Part shown: positions 16,486 through 25,313 of the stretch, one piece after another
Numbering within the stretch: position 1 is the first letter of the stretch
How the letters are laid out: the number at the start of each line of letters is the position of its first letter
Assembly (NCBI GenBank): GCA_012729725.1
Contig: JAAYCO010000076.1
Span: 1 to 36,995, forward strand
Length of the DNA stretch: 36,995 nucleotides
Origin: Planctomycetota bacterium
GTDB taxonomy: Bacteria > Planctomycetota > Phycisphaerae > SM23-33
Direction: 5' to 3'
Notes under the pieces: generated by a model
Told to the model about the DNA's origin: nothing
What the model saw: only the letters and a program-made list of their open reading frames with translations
Database searches by the model: none
Position numbers and translations under genes: made by a program

Positions 16486-17555
16486 TTCTCACCTTTCTCG
16501 CGCGACGACTGCAGTTGATCAAGGGCGGCGCGAAGTTCTTTGATCTGCTCTTGAAGCTTGCGAATCTCGTCGCGCATTTTCGGCAGCCGGGACGACGTCA
16601 TCCAGACTCGCCGCACGTGCGCCAACGGCATGGCCGGCGAGCCGCCCAATTCCTGGTTGCCTTCCACGCTGCCGACAATGCCCGCCTGGGCGCTGACCCT
16701 GACAAAGTCGCCAATAGATATATGCCCACACGCTCCGCTCTGCCCGCCAAAGACGCAGTAGTCGCCAACCGTCGTCGATCCGGCAATGCCCGATTGTGCA
16801 ACCATCAGGCAGTGCTTGCCAAGCTTCGTGCCATGTCCGATCGCAATCAGGTTTGAAAACTTGGTTCCTTCCCCGATTACCGTTGGGCCCATGGTCGCGC
16901 GATCGATGGCGCAGCCGGCGCCAATTTCCACGTCGTCGTGCAGCTCGACCCACCCAGCCTGCGGAATTTTCTCGTGCTTGCCCTTGTGCGTGGCGAAGCC
17001 GAACCCGTCGTGGCCGATCGAGGCCCCGGCGTGAACGGTAACGCGATTGCCCAGAATCGTTCCGTCATAGAGGGTTGCGTTGGGGTATACGATGCAGTCT
17101 TCGCCGATTCGACAATGAGGCCCGACGTACACCCCCGGATAGATGACGGTTCTGGCGCCGATGACGGCATTGACCGACACTGTCGCCAGGGCCGCGATCT
17201 TCACCCCCTCGGCCAGCTTGGCGCTTGGATGCACCACTGCCCGCGGGTCCACGCCGTTGAACTCCGGCTGGCGAAAGCCTTTAAGGATGACCATCGCCTG
17301 GCGGAAGGCGAAGTAGGAATCCTTGCAGCGGATGAGCGTCGGCCCGGAGGGGTCCGCCGAATAGTCCAGCGGCACTATCACCGCGGCAGCGCGAGAGGCA
17401 GGGACCTGCTTGACGTAACGCGCGTTGCTGAGGAATGAAACCTCGTCGGCGCCCGCGGATTCAAGCGAGGCTACGCCCTTGACGATGCAGTCGCCATTTC
17501 CTGAAAGCTCGCCCTCGAGCATCTGCGCCAGTTGAGAAAGTCTGATCTTTGTCAT
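16482..17555 (-). CDS. lpxD: UDP-3-O-acylglucosamine N-acyltransferase LpxD
   Basis: 357 residues. It adds the second (N-linked) hydroxyacyl chain to UDP-3-O-acylglucosamine in lipid A synthesis, using acyl-ACP. The N-terminal uridine-binding domain (about 1-100) includes SGNGDCIVKGVASLESAGADEVSFLSN. A left-handed beta-helix of hexapeptide repeats covers about 105-305, with GASIGHDGFGFA and IAIGHGTKLGKHC as family landmarks. The C-terminus (about 320-350) is a helical coiled coil typical of the trimer. The ATG at 17555 is chosen over a TTG at 17579: it begins MTKIRLSQLA, as in homologues, and has GGAGA upstream. A GATAAT element 9 bases before the ATG may also place transcription initiation close to the start codon. 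Confidence 0.95.
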   Translation of the reverse strand: MTKIRLSQLAQMLEGELSGNGDCIVKGVASLESAGADEVSFLSNARYVKQVPASRAAAVIVPLDYSADPSGPTLIRCKDSYFAFRQAMVILKGFRQPEFNGVDPRAVVHPSAKLAEGVKIAALATVSVNAVIGARTVIYPGVYVGPHCRIGEDCIVYPNATLYDGTILGNRVTVHAGASIGHDGFGFATHKGKHEKIPQAGWVELHDDVEIGAGCAIDRATMGPTVIGEGTKFSNLIAIGHGTKLGKHCLMVAQSGIAGSTTVGDYCVFGGQSGACGHISIGDFVRVSAQAGIVGSVEGNQELGGSPAMPLAHVRRVWMTSSRLPKMRDEIRKLQEQIKELRAALDQLQSSREKGEK

Positions 17556-17653
17556 TGGGTTGCGATTATCTCCAGCCAAACAGCGTAGGATTCCACAAGC
17601 TTTGCGTCAAGCAAAACGCCTTGCCCGTCTGCCAGAGGCGGCTGGGCTAACGT

Positions 17654-17684
17654 TTATTGGACCGGTATGCCGATATGCCAATAA
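17654..17684. promoter_or_regulatory. Imperfect palindrome between lpxD and lipoprotein gene
   Basis: TTATTGG (17654-17660) and CCAATAA (17678-17684) flank ggtatgcc/gatatgcc half-repeats. The palindrome lies in the 184-bp gap between divergent genes, where an operator could act on both. No regulator gene is nearby. Confidence 0.3.
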
Positions 17685-17739
17685 GGGTCCGTACGCCCAC
17701 TTATGTTCAAAACGTGGGCTGGCCCGACGGAGCATACGC

Positions 17740-18624
17740 ATGAAGTTCACCTTGGTGGTATCGCTTGTTGTTGCTGCATTGGCTGTCGGATGCACGCCTA
17801 CTGGCGGCATGCTTGCCCGTCAGGGGCTCGAGTACCGTCTGCATTCGGTGCGTGACGAGTACTTCGAATACCAGCCACTGGACCTTGTGCTTGTCATCCA
17901 GAATTCTCCCGACAGGGAGCGTGCGCTGCCTGTCGCCGATGAAGGCGGCAAGGTGTTGATCCGAAAGTGCCTGGATAACGACCCCGTTGGCTGGGAATTC
18001 CGTCCGGTAACCATCAGCGGCGCCCCGCAGGCGCTGGCGGCTGGGCAGACGCTTTATGCAAGGCTTGGCGACCCGACAGGGCACGTGCGCCTGCCGGGCG
18101 TAGGACAGTGGATCGTGAGTTATGATTTTCACGAGGCCGACGCCCCCAAAGCGCCGCCTGTAGTCTCAACGCGGGGGCTGTATCTGCGAGCGGTCAAGCA
18201 GCCGCTGGTCATCCCGGTTTCAACGCCACAGGTTGTGCAGGAGCTTCTGACGGAGCTATCTGCCTCGCCGCCAAGGATTTTCGTCAGCAACTTTCCAGCC
18301 TGGACGGAAATGGTGGTAACCCCGACAATGCAGGCCATCGAGGCGCAGGGCGATGCAGCCGTCGATGCGCTCCTGGCGAATCTGGAGCATTACGCCCTCC
18401 AGCCGCTGATCATACAAATGCTCGCCGACATGCGAGCCGAGCGAGCGACGCCATATCTCGAGGCGCTGCTGCTCAAACGCGGCCAGGGTTTGCAGGTTGA
18501 GCGGCTGATAATCACCGCGCTGGGGCGCATCACCCGCAACCCGGAAGTGTTCAATATCTACAGTCGCTGGCCTCATGAAGAGGCGAGGAAGCAAGCCGCC
18601 GAAGTCTTCGACTCACGACGATAG
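17740..18624 (+). CDS. Predicted lipoprotein of unknown function
   Basis: 294 residues; the ATG at 17740 has a GGAG about 7 bases upstream. The N-terminus MKFTLVVSLVVAALAVGC is a lipoprotein signal peptide with the lipidated Cys at 18, so the protein should be attached to an envelope membrane. Residues about 25-180 are strand-rich, with EYQPLDLVLVIQNSP and a Gly/Pro-rich VRLPGVGQWIVSYDF that suggest an immunoglobulin-like fold. Residues about 200-290 are helical and HEAT-like (GDAAVDALLANLEHYALQPLIIQML, RATPYLEALLLKRGQG are descriptive landmarks). I do not recognise a named family. The 3-prime end overlaps convergent ispG by 12 bases. Confidence 0.75.
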   Translation: MKFTLVVSLVVAALAVGCTPTGGMLARQGLEYRLHSVRDEYFEYQPLDLVLVIQNSPDRERALPVADEGGKVLIRKCLDNDPVGWEFRPVTISGAPQALAAGQTLYARLGDPTGHVRLPGVGQWIVSYDFHEADAPKAPPVVSTRGLYLRAVKQPLVIPVSTPQVVQELLTELSASPPRIFVSNFPAWTEMVVTPTMQAIEAQGDAAVDALLANLEHYALQPLIIQMLADMRAERATPYLEALLLKRGQGLQVERLIITALGRITRNPEVFNIYSRWPHEEARKQAAEVFDSRR

Positions 18625-19713
18625 CTCGGCGTCGAGACTGCGCACCTCGTCAACAACCGCGGCTATCATTGCATCCGCGGCAACGGTGCGAATCTTTTTG
18701 CCCCGGCGGTAGACGATGGCCTTGCCCTTGCCGGCGCAGAGGGCCACATCCGCCGATTGCGCTTCGCCTGGCCCGTTGACAACGCACCCCATGATGGCGA
18801 CCGTTATGTGCTTGCGCACGTTCGCCAGTTGCAGCCGGACCTGTTCGACCACGGGGGCAACGTCGGTTTGCAGCCGGCCGCACGTAGGGCAGGCGATAAG
18901 CTCGATGCCGTGCCTGTTTCGCAGACGCAGGCTCGCCAGCAACTCATCCGCAGCCAGCACCTCCTGCACCGGGTCGCCGGCGAATGAAATTCTTACGGTG
19001 TCTCCGATGCCTTCGCTCAGAAGCGCGCCCAGCGCCGCAGCCGATCGGATGGCCCCGGTTTGTACAGTGCCGGCGTGGGTGACGCCCAGGTGCAGCGGGT
19101 AATTCCAACGATCAGCCAGCCGGCGGTACACGGCCACGCAGGTGAACGCATCATGGCTCTTTGCGGAAAGCACGAGGTTGGCGAATCCTTCCTCCTCGAA
19201 GACACTGAGGTATTCCGCCAGCTTGACCTCCATCAGTTCGTCGAGCGGCAGGTTCAGGTCGGCCTTCATCTTCTCGCCGTCAACGCGTTCGACCACGGAA
19301 CCTTCATTCACGCCCACTCGAATGGCGACATTTGCGGAAGCGGCAGCGCGAATGACCTGGCGCACCTGCTTGCGGTCGCTGATGTTGCCTGGGTTAAGCC
19401 GGATCTTGGCGACCCCGGCGTCTATGGACTCGATAGCCCTGTCGAAATGGAAATGCACGTCGGCGGCGATAGGCACGGGCGAGCGCGAGACGATCTTCTT
19501 CAAAGCGGCAGTGTCTTTGGCGGTCGGCACGGCGACTCGCACAAGTTGTGCCCCAGCCTCGGCCAGGGCGTCAATTTGAGCCAGTGTGGCGTCAACGTCC
19601 CAGGTGGGGGTGTTGGTCATGCTTTGTATCGAAACAGGCGCATCGCCGCCGATGGCCAATTTGCCGGCCATCACTTCCCTGGTGCGCCGGCGAGTTATCT
19701 CGGGTAACCTCAT
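18613..19713 (-). CDS. ispG: 4-hydroxy-3-methylbut-2-enyl diphosphate synthase
   Basis: 366 residues. This is an [4Fe-4S] enzyme of the MEP isoprenoid pathway that converts methylerythritol cyclodiphosphate to HMBPP. A TIM-barrel domain covers the first 250 residues: PVSIQSMTNTPTWDVDATLAQI near the start, ADVHFHFDRAIES, and KIRLNPGNI. Cluster ligands lie in the C-terminal domain: ACPTCGR provides two cysteines and MGCVVNGPGEA the third, with the conserved Glu. This is the short bacterial form without the extra central insertion of chlamydial or plant enzymes. It is divergent from ettA across 115 bp and has no strong Shine-Dalgarno. Confidence 0.96.
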   Translation of the reverse strand: MRLPEITRRRTREVMAGKLAIGGDAPVSIQSMTNTPTWDVDATLAQIDALAEAGAQLVRVAVPTAKDTAALKKIVSRSPVPIAADVHFHFDRAIESIDAGVAKIRLNPGNISDRKQVRQVIRAAASANVAIRVGVNEGSVVERVDGEKMKADLNLPLDELMEVKLAEYLSVFEEEGFANLVLSAKSHDAFTCVAVYRRLADRWNYPLHLGVTHAGTVQTGAIRSAAALGALLSEGIGDTVRISFAGDPVQEVLAADELLASLRLRNRHGIELIACPTCGRLQTDVAPVVEQVRLQLANVRKHITVAIMGCVVNGPGEAQSADVALCAGKGKAIVYRRGKKIRTVAADAMIAAVVDEVRSLDAELSS

Positions 19714-19828
19714 GTGGATTCCATTTCTTGAAGAACCTCAAGGACAATCTTCTATTTTCACGATCTTCCGGGTAAAACCAACGGAATAAACTGCATCGAA
19801 ACCAACAACACTTGTACGAAAGAACAAC

Positions 19829-21496
19829 ATGCCCCCGCAATTTGTTTTTGAAATGAAAGATGTGTCAAAGCGCTACGACGACAGGCTTGTCCTCGATCGC
19901 ATCAGTCTGTCATTCTTCTACGGCGCGAAGATCGGCATTGTCGGCGCCAATGGATCGGGCAAAAGCACGCTGCTTCGCATAATGGCCGGCATTGACAAGG
20001 ACTTCCACGGCGAAACGCAACTGGTCAAGGGCATGCGCGTGGGCTATGTCGCCCAGGAGCCGCACCTGCACCTGGACAAGACGGTGCGCGAGAACCTGAA
20101 CATGGCGGTCAAGCCCGTGCATGATCTTGTTGACCAGTTCAACGAGATTGCCGATCGCATGTCATCCGCCGACGGCGATGAGATGGACCGGCTGCTGGCC
20201 CAGATGGGCGAGCTTCAGGAGAAGATCGACGCCTGCGATGGATGGGAAATAGACAGGCTCATCGACATTGCCTCCGATGCGCTGGTTCTGCCGCCCGACG
20301 ACATGCCCGTCAAACTGCTCTCCGGCGGCGAACGTCGAAGGGTTGCGCTGTGCATGGCCCTGCTGGAAAAGCCCGACCTGCTGCTGCTTGACGAGCCGAC
20401 GAACCATCTCGACGCCGAGACGGTTCAGTGGCTCGAACAGGCCCTTCGGGACTATCACGGAACCGTGATTATCGTCACGCACGACCGCTATTTCCTCGAC
20501 AACATAACGAAGTGGATTCTCGAAATAGACAACGCCCGCGGGCTGCCGTTTGAAGGCAACTATTCAAGCTGGCTGGCGCAGAAGGCAGAGCTTCTTCGCC
20601 TGATGGAGAAAAAAGAGACCCAGCGCCAGCGCACTCTCACCCGCGAACTGGAATGGATCAACACATCCGCAAAGGGCCGCAACCAGAAGAACCAGGCGAG
20701 AATCAATCGTTACGAGCAGCTTGCTTCGACGGGTGGAATCGACGCCGCCGGCGAGACTGTCATCCAGATCGCACCCGGGCCCAGGCTGGGCGAGAAGGTG
20801 CTTAACGCCTCGGGCCTGTGCAAGAGCTACGGCGATCTGCCGCTGCTCAAGGATTGCAGCTTCGATCTGCCTCGCGGCGGCATCGTCGGCGTGATAGGCC
20901 CAAACGGCATTGGCAAGACCACGCTGTTTCGCATCATCGCCGGCCAGGAGAAGCCCGACGCTGGAAAGCTTGACCTTGGGCCGTCGGTTGTGGTCAGCCA
21001 CGTAGATCAGCATCGTGACGCGCTGGATGATTCCAAGACGATCTTCGACGAGATCACCGGCGGAAGGGACAAGATAGAACTAGGCTCGGCATCGGTGCCT
21101 GCAAGGGCTTACGTGGCCAGGTTCAACTTCAGGGGCGCGCTGCAGCAGAAGCGAGTGGGCGAGTGCTCCGGCGGCGAACGCAACCGCATTCACCTGGCCA
21201 AGCTGCTCAAACGCGGCGGCAACCTGATATTGCTGGACGAGCCGACAAACGACCTCGATGTCGACACGATGCGCGTGCTTGAGCAGGCGCTGATCGACTT
21301 TCCCGGCTGCGCCATGGTCATCAGCCATGACCGGTTCTTCCTCGACAGAATATGCACCCATCTGCTCGTATTTGAGGGTGCCGGCAAGACCCGATGGTTC
21401 CAGGGCAACTTCCAGGCATATGAAGAGGCCCTCGCTGCCGAGGGTACGCAGGTCGGCCAGCGACGCGCAAAGTACCGCCGGGTTTCGTTGCGGTAA
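19829..21496 (+). CDS. ettA: Energy-dependent translational throttle ABC-F ATPase
   Basis: 555 residues, the same length as E. coli EttA. ABC-F proteins bind the ribosomal E site and adjust translation to energy supply. There are two ATPase cassettes without membrane domains. The first has Walker A GANGSGKST (39-47), signature LSGGERRR at 164-171 and Walker B LLLLDEPTNHLD. The second has Walker A GPNGIGKTT (about 357-365) and signature CSGGERNR (446-453). The linker has the EttA pattern ELEWINTSAKGRNQKNQARINRYEQL (described, about 273-298). SRAYVGRFNF-like ARAYVARFNFRGA and the C-terminal KYRRVS match EttA rather than Uup or Rli types. Only a weak purine stretch precedes the ATG. Confidence 0.93.
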   Translation: MPPQFVFEMKDVSKRYDDRLVLDRISLSFFYGAKIGIVGANGSGKSTLLRIMAGIDKDFHGETQLVKGMRVGYVAQEPHLHLDKTVRENLNMAVKPVHDLVDQFNEIADRMSSADGDEMDRLLAQMGELQEKIDACDGWEIDRLIDIASDALVLPPDDMPVKLLSGGERRRVALCMALLEKPDLLLLDEPTNHLDAETVQWLEQALRDYHGTVIIVTHDRYFLDNITKWILEIDNARGLPFEGNYSSWLAQKAELLRLMEKKETQRQRTLTRELEWINTSAKGRNQKNQARINRYEQLASTGGIDAAGETVIQIAPGPRLGEKVLNASGLCKSYGDLPLLKDCSFDLPRGGIVGVIGPNGIGKTTLFRIIAGQEKPDAGKLDLGPSVVVSHVDQHRDALDDSKTIFDEITGGRDKIELGSASVPARAYVARFNFRGALQQKRVGECSGGERNRIHLAKLLKRGGNLILLDEPTNDLDVDTMRVLEQALIDFPGCAMVISHDRFFLDRICTHLLVFEGAGKTRWFQGNFQAYEEALAAEGTQVGQRRAKYRRVSLR

Positions 21497-21506
21497 GCGG
21501 GGCGTA

Positions 21507-21534
21507 TTGCGTTTTGGTCGCAATGTCCTAGAAT
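21507..21534 (+). promoter_or_regulatory. Candidate promoter of hisDCB
   Basis: TTGCGT at 21507-21512, a 16-base spacer and TAGAAT at 21529-21534 (5/6). The start of transcription would be near 21541, leaving a leader of only about 4 bases before the ATG at 21545. Confidence 0.4.
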
Positions 21535-21544
21535 AGCGGATGTT

Positions 21545-22852
21545 ATGAGCATCAGCATACTCAAACTCGCCTCGCCTAAGGATGCGGCAACCTTCGACGG
21601 CCTCATTGCCAGGCTTCGGCAGGGCGGCCTCGTTTCGGCAAGCAACGGCCAGACGGACGTTCCCGCCGTTGTGCAAGGCATTATTGACGACGTGCGCGAG
21701 CGGCAGGACAAGGCGCTGCTCGACCTCACACGGCGATTCGACGGGGTCGAGTGCTCGTCAATAGCGGTGGAACCCGAAAGAATCGCGGCAGCGTTGGCGC
21801 AGGCCGACGCTGGTTTTCTTGGGCTCATCCGCCGGGCGATAGGCAACATACGGGAGTATCAGCAGTCCATTCTGACACCAGACCCCAAGGTGCTGGTCCG
21901 CGGCGGCCGGCGGCTTGGCCTGCGTTACATCCCTGTGGACCGCGTTGGCGTTTACGTTCCCGGTGGAAGGGCGTTTTATCCGTCCACCGTGCTTATGACC
22001 GTCGTGCCCGCGCAGGTGGCTGGGGTGAAGGAAATCGCCCTCGCCAGCCCGCCGACGAGCAACGGCGACGTTCATCCGCTTGTGCTGGCGCTGGCCGGCG
22101 AGCTGGGCATCAAAGAGGTCTACCGTGCAGGCGGGGCGCAGGCAATCGCAGCCATGGCGCTGGGAACGCCTTCCATCCGCCGGGTCGACAAGGTGGTCGG
22201 TCCTGGAAACGCATTCGTCGCTGAGGCGAAGCGTCAGCTTTTCGGCGCCGTAGGGATAGACAGCATCGCCGGCCCGTCGGAGGTGCTGATTGTGGCGGAT
22301 GATTCCGCCAGGGCTGAATATGTAGCCGCGGACATGCTTGCGCAGGCGGAGCATGATCCCGGCTCGGCGGTGCTGGTGACGACGTCGGGCGAACTGGCGG
22401 CGAAGGTGGCTACGGAGCTTGAGTCGCAGTTGCGGTCGCTGTCGCGCAGGGAGGCGATTGCATCGTCGCTTGCCTCGTATTCCTGCATCGCGATAGCGCC
22501 CGATCCGGACGCCGCAGCCGAGGCGGCTAATCGCGTGGCGGCAGAGCATTTGCAGATCGTCACCAGAGACAACCAGGCCATGCTCAAGAAGATTCGCCAT
22601 GCGGGGGCGATATTCCTTGGCGGCGCGACCCCGGTTCCGCTGGGCGATTACTACGCCGGGCCGTCGCACGTGCTGCCGACGGGCTCGACGGCGAGATTCT
22701 TCTCTGCCCTGAGCTGCAACGACTTCCGCAAGGCGTCGAGCCTGATCGAATACGACGAACAGTCGCTCGCGCAGGACGCCGCCGACGTTATTGATTTCGC
22801 ATCCCGCGAGGGTTTGACCGCCCACGCAAGAGCGGTGGAGATAAGAAAGTAG
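21545..22852 (+). CDS. hisD: Histidinol dehydrogenase
   Basis: 435 residues. It catalyses the last two oxidations of histidine synthesis, histidinol to histidine, using NAD and a zinc ion. Family landmarks are present: YIPVDRVGVYVPGGRAFYPSTVLMTVVPAQVAGV (about 137-170); GGAQAIAAMALGTPSIRRVDKVVGPGNAFVAEAKR (about 197-230); GPSEVLIVAD; AEHDPGSAVLVT with zinc-ligand Gln/His; and the C-terminal AGPSHVLPTGSTARFFSALS with the conserved His. It is first in the hisD-hisC-hisB operon. The other his genes are not in this window. Confidence 0.96.
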   Translation: MSISILKLASPKDAATFDGLIARLRQGGLVSASNGQTDVPAVVQGIIDDVRERQDKALLDLTRRFDGVECSSIAVEPERIAAALAQADAGFLGLIRRAIGNIREYQQSILTPDPKVLVRGGRRLGLRYIPVDRVGVYVPGGRAFYPSTVLMTVVPAQVAGVKEIALASPPTSNGDVHPLVLALAGELGIKEVYRAGGAQAIAAMALGTPSIRRVDKVVGPGNAFVAEAKRQLFGAVGIDSIAGPSEVLIVADDSARAEYVAADMLAQAEHDPGSAVLVTTSGELAAKVATELESQLRSLSRREAIASSLASYSCIAIAPDPDAAAEAANRVAAEHLQIVTRDNQAMLKKIRHAGAIFLGGATPVPLGDYYAGPSHVLPTGSTARFFSALSCNDFRKASSLIEYDEQSLAQDAADVIDFASREGLTAHARAVEIRK

Positions 22853-22876
22853 CATTACGTGATCGACGAAGAATTC

Positions 22877-23923
22877 ATGTTCAGAGAGAATATCCGCGCC
22901 ATGCCGCCGTACGTTCCCGGCGAGCAGCCGGCGGCGGGTTCCCAAGTTATCAAGCTAAATACGAATGAAAATCCGTATCCTCCTTCGCCGGCGGTGGCGC
23001 AGGCGCTGAGGTCGTTTGACATCTCCAGTCTGCGGCTCTACAGCGACCCGTTCAGCAAGGCGTTTCGCAAGGCGGCGGCGGATGTGCTTGACGTGCCCGA
23101 GGATTGGATTCTGGCGGGCAACGGCAGCGACGACCTGCTGGCCATGATTGTGCTGGCGTGTCTTGCGCCGGGCAGAAAGGTGGTCTATCCTTCGCCGACG
23201 TACGTTCTGTACCGCACGCTGGCGCAAATGCAGGACTGCGACATCGTCGAGGTTCCGTTCGACGACGACTACAACCTGCCCGTCGGCGAGCTTATTTCCG
23301 CCGGCGGCGCAGTCACGTTCGTCGCGCGGCCCAACAGCCCGTCGGGCACGGCCTGGCCGCTGGAGCAGATCGAACAGCTCGCCCGCGGAACACGAGGCCT
23401 GCTGGTTGTCGATGAGGCGTATGTTGACTTCGCCCAGGACAGCGCGATCGATCTCGTTCGCCAGCTTGCAAACGTGGTGGTGCTGCGGACGCTTTCAAAG
23501 GGCTATTCGCTTGCCGGACTCAGGCTGGGGTTTGCGGTTGGCAATCCCGACGTGCTGGGCATGCTTAACAAGGTCAAGGACAGCTATCCGGTGGATTCGC
23601 TTGCGAACTGCCTCGGGACAGCAGCCATGCGCGATCAGGCTTACAAGAATGCCAACGCAAAGAAGGTTTGCCAAAGCAGGCAGCGACTTGTTGAAAGCCT
23701 AACAGAGCGGGGATTTGCCGTTTATCCGTCGGAGTCCAATTTCGTCCTGGCCCGGCCCGGCGACGGCAACGCACAGGGGCTGTATCAAGGCCTCAAGGAT
23801 CGCGGCATACTGGTCCGATACTTTAAAGAGCCCCGGCTTGATGACAAGCTGCGGATTACCGTCGGCACGCCTCAACAGAATGAGGCGCTAATGAACGCGA
23901 TCGGCGAAATCGTCCGAAGATAA
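22877..23923 (+). CDS. hisC: Histidinol-phosphate aminotransferase
   Basis: 348 residues from the ATG at 22877. A GTG at 22859 would add six residues. The ATG is preferred because homologues begin close to MFRENIRxMPPYVPGEQP. This PLP fold-type I aminotransferase converts imidazole acetol phosphate and glutamate to histidinol phosphate. Visible features are KLNTNENPYPPSP near the N-terminus; GNGSDDLLAMI for cofactor phosphate contact; FVARPNSPSGTAW; VVDEAYVDFA; and the PLP lysine K208 in RTLSKGYSLAGLRLGF. C-terminal Arg in KLRITVGTPQQN binds the substrate. It lies 24 bases after hisD and 9 before hisB. Confidence 0.95.
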   Translation: MFRENIRAMPPYVPGEQPAAGSQVIKLNTNENPYPPSPAVAQALRSFDISSLRLYSDPFSKAFRKAAADVLDVPEDWILAGNGSDDLLAMIVLACLAPGRKVVYPSPTYVLYRTLAQMQDCDIVEVPFDDDYNLPVGELISAGGAVTFVARPNSPSGTAWPLEQIEQLARGTRGLLVVDEAYVDFAQDSAIDLVRQLANVVVLRTLSKGYSLAGLRLGFAVGNPDVLGMLNKVKDSYPVDSLANCLGTAAMRDQAYKNANAKKVCQSRQRLVESLTERGFAVYPSESNFVLARPGDGNAQGLYQGLKDRGILVRYFKEPRLDDKLRITVGTPQQNEALMNAIGEIVRR

Positions 23924-23932
23924 GGTGAGCAA

Positions 23933-24523
23933 ATGGCCCGTACTGCAAGCATCAGCCGCACGACCCGCGAAACGCAGATTGAACTGACGCTGAATCTTGA
24001 CGGTTCGGGCAAGGTCGAGGCGAACACGGGCGTTGGTTTTCTTGATCACATGCTTGATCATCTCGGCAAGCACAGCATGTGCGATCTGAGCGTTCGTGCC
24101 AAGGGCGACTTGCACGTGGACGACCATCACACGGTTGAGGACGTGGCGATCTGTCTTGGCGAGGCTCTTGCCAAGGCCCTGGGCGACAAGGCGGGCATTG
24201 TGCGGTACGGGTGGTCCAGCATACCGATGGACGAGGCCCTTGCCGACGTGGCGATTGACATTTCCGGCAGGCCCGCGACGGTGTTCAACGTGGCGTTTGG
24301 CGGCCAGAAGATCGGCGCGTTCGACGTTCAGCTTGTCGAGGAATTCATCCGCCGTCTGGCAGCCGTGGCGGGCATGAACCTGCACGTGAACGTTCCGTAC
24401 GGCTCCAACGATCATCACATCGCCGAGGCGATATTCAAGTCATTGGCCCACGCGTTGCGGCAGGCAAAGACGATCGATCCAGCCAGGGGGGGGCAGGTGC
24501 CAAGCACAAAGGGCGTTCTTTAG
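23933..24523 (+). CDS. hisB: Imidazoleglycerol-phosphate dehydratase (monofunctional HisB)
   Basis: 196 residues, the usual length of the single-domain enzyme without the HisN-type phosphatase. It dehydrates imidazole glycerol phosphate to imidazole acetol phosphate, the substrate of HisC. Manganese-binding His/Glu motifs are intact: FLDHMLDHLGKH, HVDDHHTVEDVAICLG and YGSNDHHIAEAIFKSLAHAL. AAGGTGAG precedes the ATG. It is the last gene of the his operon, ending 17 bases before the end of convergent kdsB with no clear terminator between. Confidence 0.96.
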   Translation: MARTASISRTTRETQIELTLNLDGSGKVEANTGVGFLDHMLDHLGKHSMCDLSVRAKGDLHVDDHHTVEDVAICLGEALAKALGDKAGIVRYGWSSIPMDEALADVAIDISGRPATVFNVAFGGQKIGAFDVQLVEEFIRRLAAVAGMNLHVNVPYGSNDHHIAEAIFKSLAHALRQAKTIDPARGGQVPSTKGVL

Positions 24524-24539
24524 AAACGTCTGGGGCGGC

Positions 24540-25274
24540 CTATCGCGAGGGCGCGACGCGCTTGGCGAACTCTTCGTATTCCTGCGGGGTGTCGATTCTC
24601 GCGCCGCGATAGTCGGTCACGCCCACGATTATCTTGTAGCCGTGCTCGATGGCTCGAAGCTGCTCAAGCTTCTCGGCCTCCTCGGCGGGGGTTGAATCGA
24701 GCTTGGCGAAGAGTTTGATGAACCCGACGTGATAGGCGTAAATGCCGTGGTGCAGATAGTGCTGCACCGGCTGGTTGTGGTCGCGGTCGAACGGAATGCA
24801 CGCCCTGGAGAAGTACATGGCCGTGCCGTCTTTGGCGAAGACGACCTTGGTCATGTTGGGAAGTTCAGCCTCCGCCGGGGTTATCTTCGTGCAGAGCGTT
24901 GCGATGTGCCAGTGGCCCGAAGAGAGAAGTTCAACGCATCTGTCCACGCACCGGCCGGGCATTTCGGGCTCGTCGGCCTGAACGTTAACGACGATATCCG
25001 TATCGTCCAGGGCCAGTATTTTCGCCGCCTGGGCGATTCTGTCTGTGCCTGTTCGGCAGTCGGACCCTGTAAGCACTGCCTTTGCGCCAAACTCGCCGGC
25101 TGCGTTGATGATCCGCTGGTCGTCGGTGGCGATGACAACCTCGTCCACCAGTTTGGCGGTGGAAATGGATTCCACAACGTGGCGGATGAGCGGCTTGCCC
25201 GTCTTAGACAGCAGGGCCTTTCCCGGCAGGCGGGTTGAACCGTACCTTGCTGGAACTATGGCAATAATGCTCAT
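24540..25274 (-). CDS. kdsB: 3-deoxy-manno-octulosonate cytidylyltransferase
   Basis: 244 residues. It activates Kdo with CTP to CMP-Kdo for the lipopolysaccharide inner core. Nucleotide-binding N-terminus IIAIVPARYGSTRLPGKAL (3-21), VVIATDDQRI, GSDCRTGTDRIA (about 70-81), VNVQADEPEMPG (magnesium site; homologues have VNxQGDEP, so Gly is replaced by Ala here) and HHGIYAYHVGFI are all in order. AGGAGA lies upstream of the ATG. With lpxD and lpxI in the window it supports a Kdo-containing lipid A outer membrane. It is downstream of efp on the same strand with a 39-base gap. Confidence 0.95.
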   Translation of the reverse strand: MSIIAIVPARYGSTRLPGKALLSKTGKPLIRHVVESISTAKLVDEVVIATDDQRIINAAGEFGAKAVLTGSDCRTGTDRIAQAAKILALDDTDIVVNVQADEPEMPGRCVDRCVELLSSGHWHIATLCTKITPAEAELPNMTKVVFAKDGTAMYFSRACIPFDRDHNQPVQHYLHHGIYAYHVGFIKLFAKLDSTPAEEAEKLEQLRAIEHGYKIIVGVTDYRGARIDTPQEYEEFAKRVAPSR

Positions 25275-25313
25275 GTTGCCGTCTCTCCTGGGCGGGCGGA
25301 TGCCGGCGATTCG

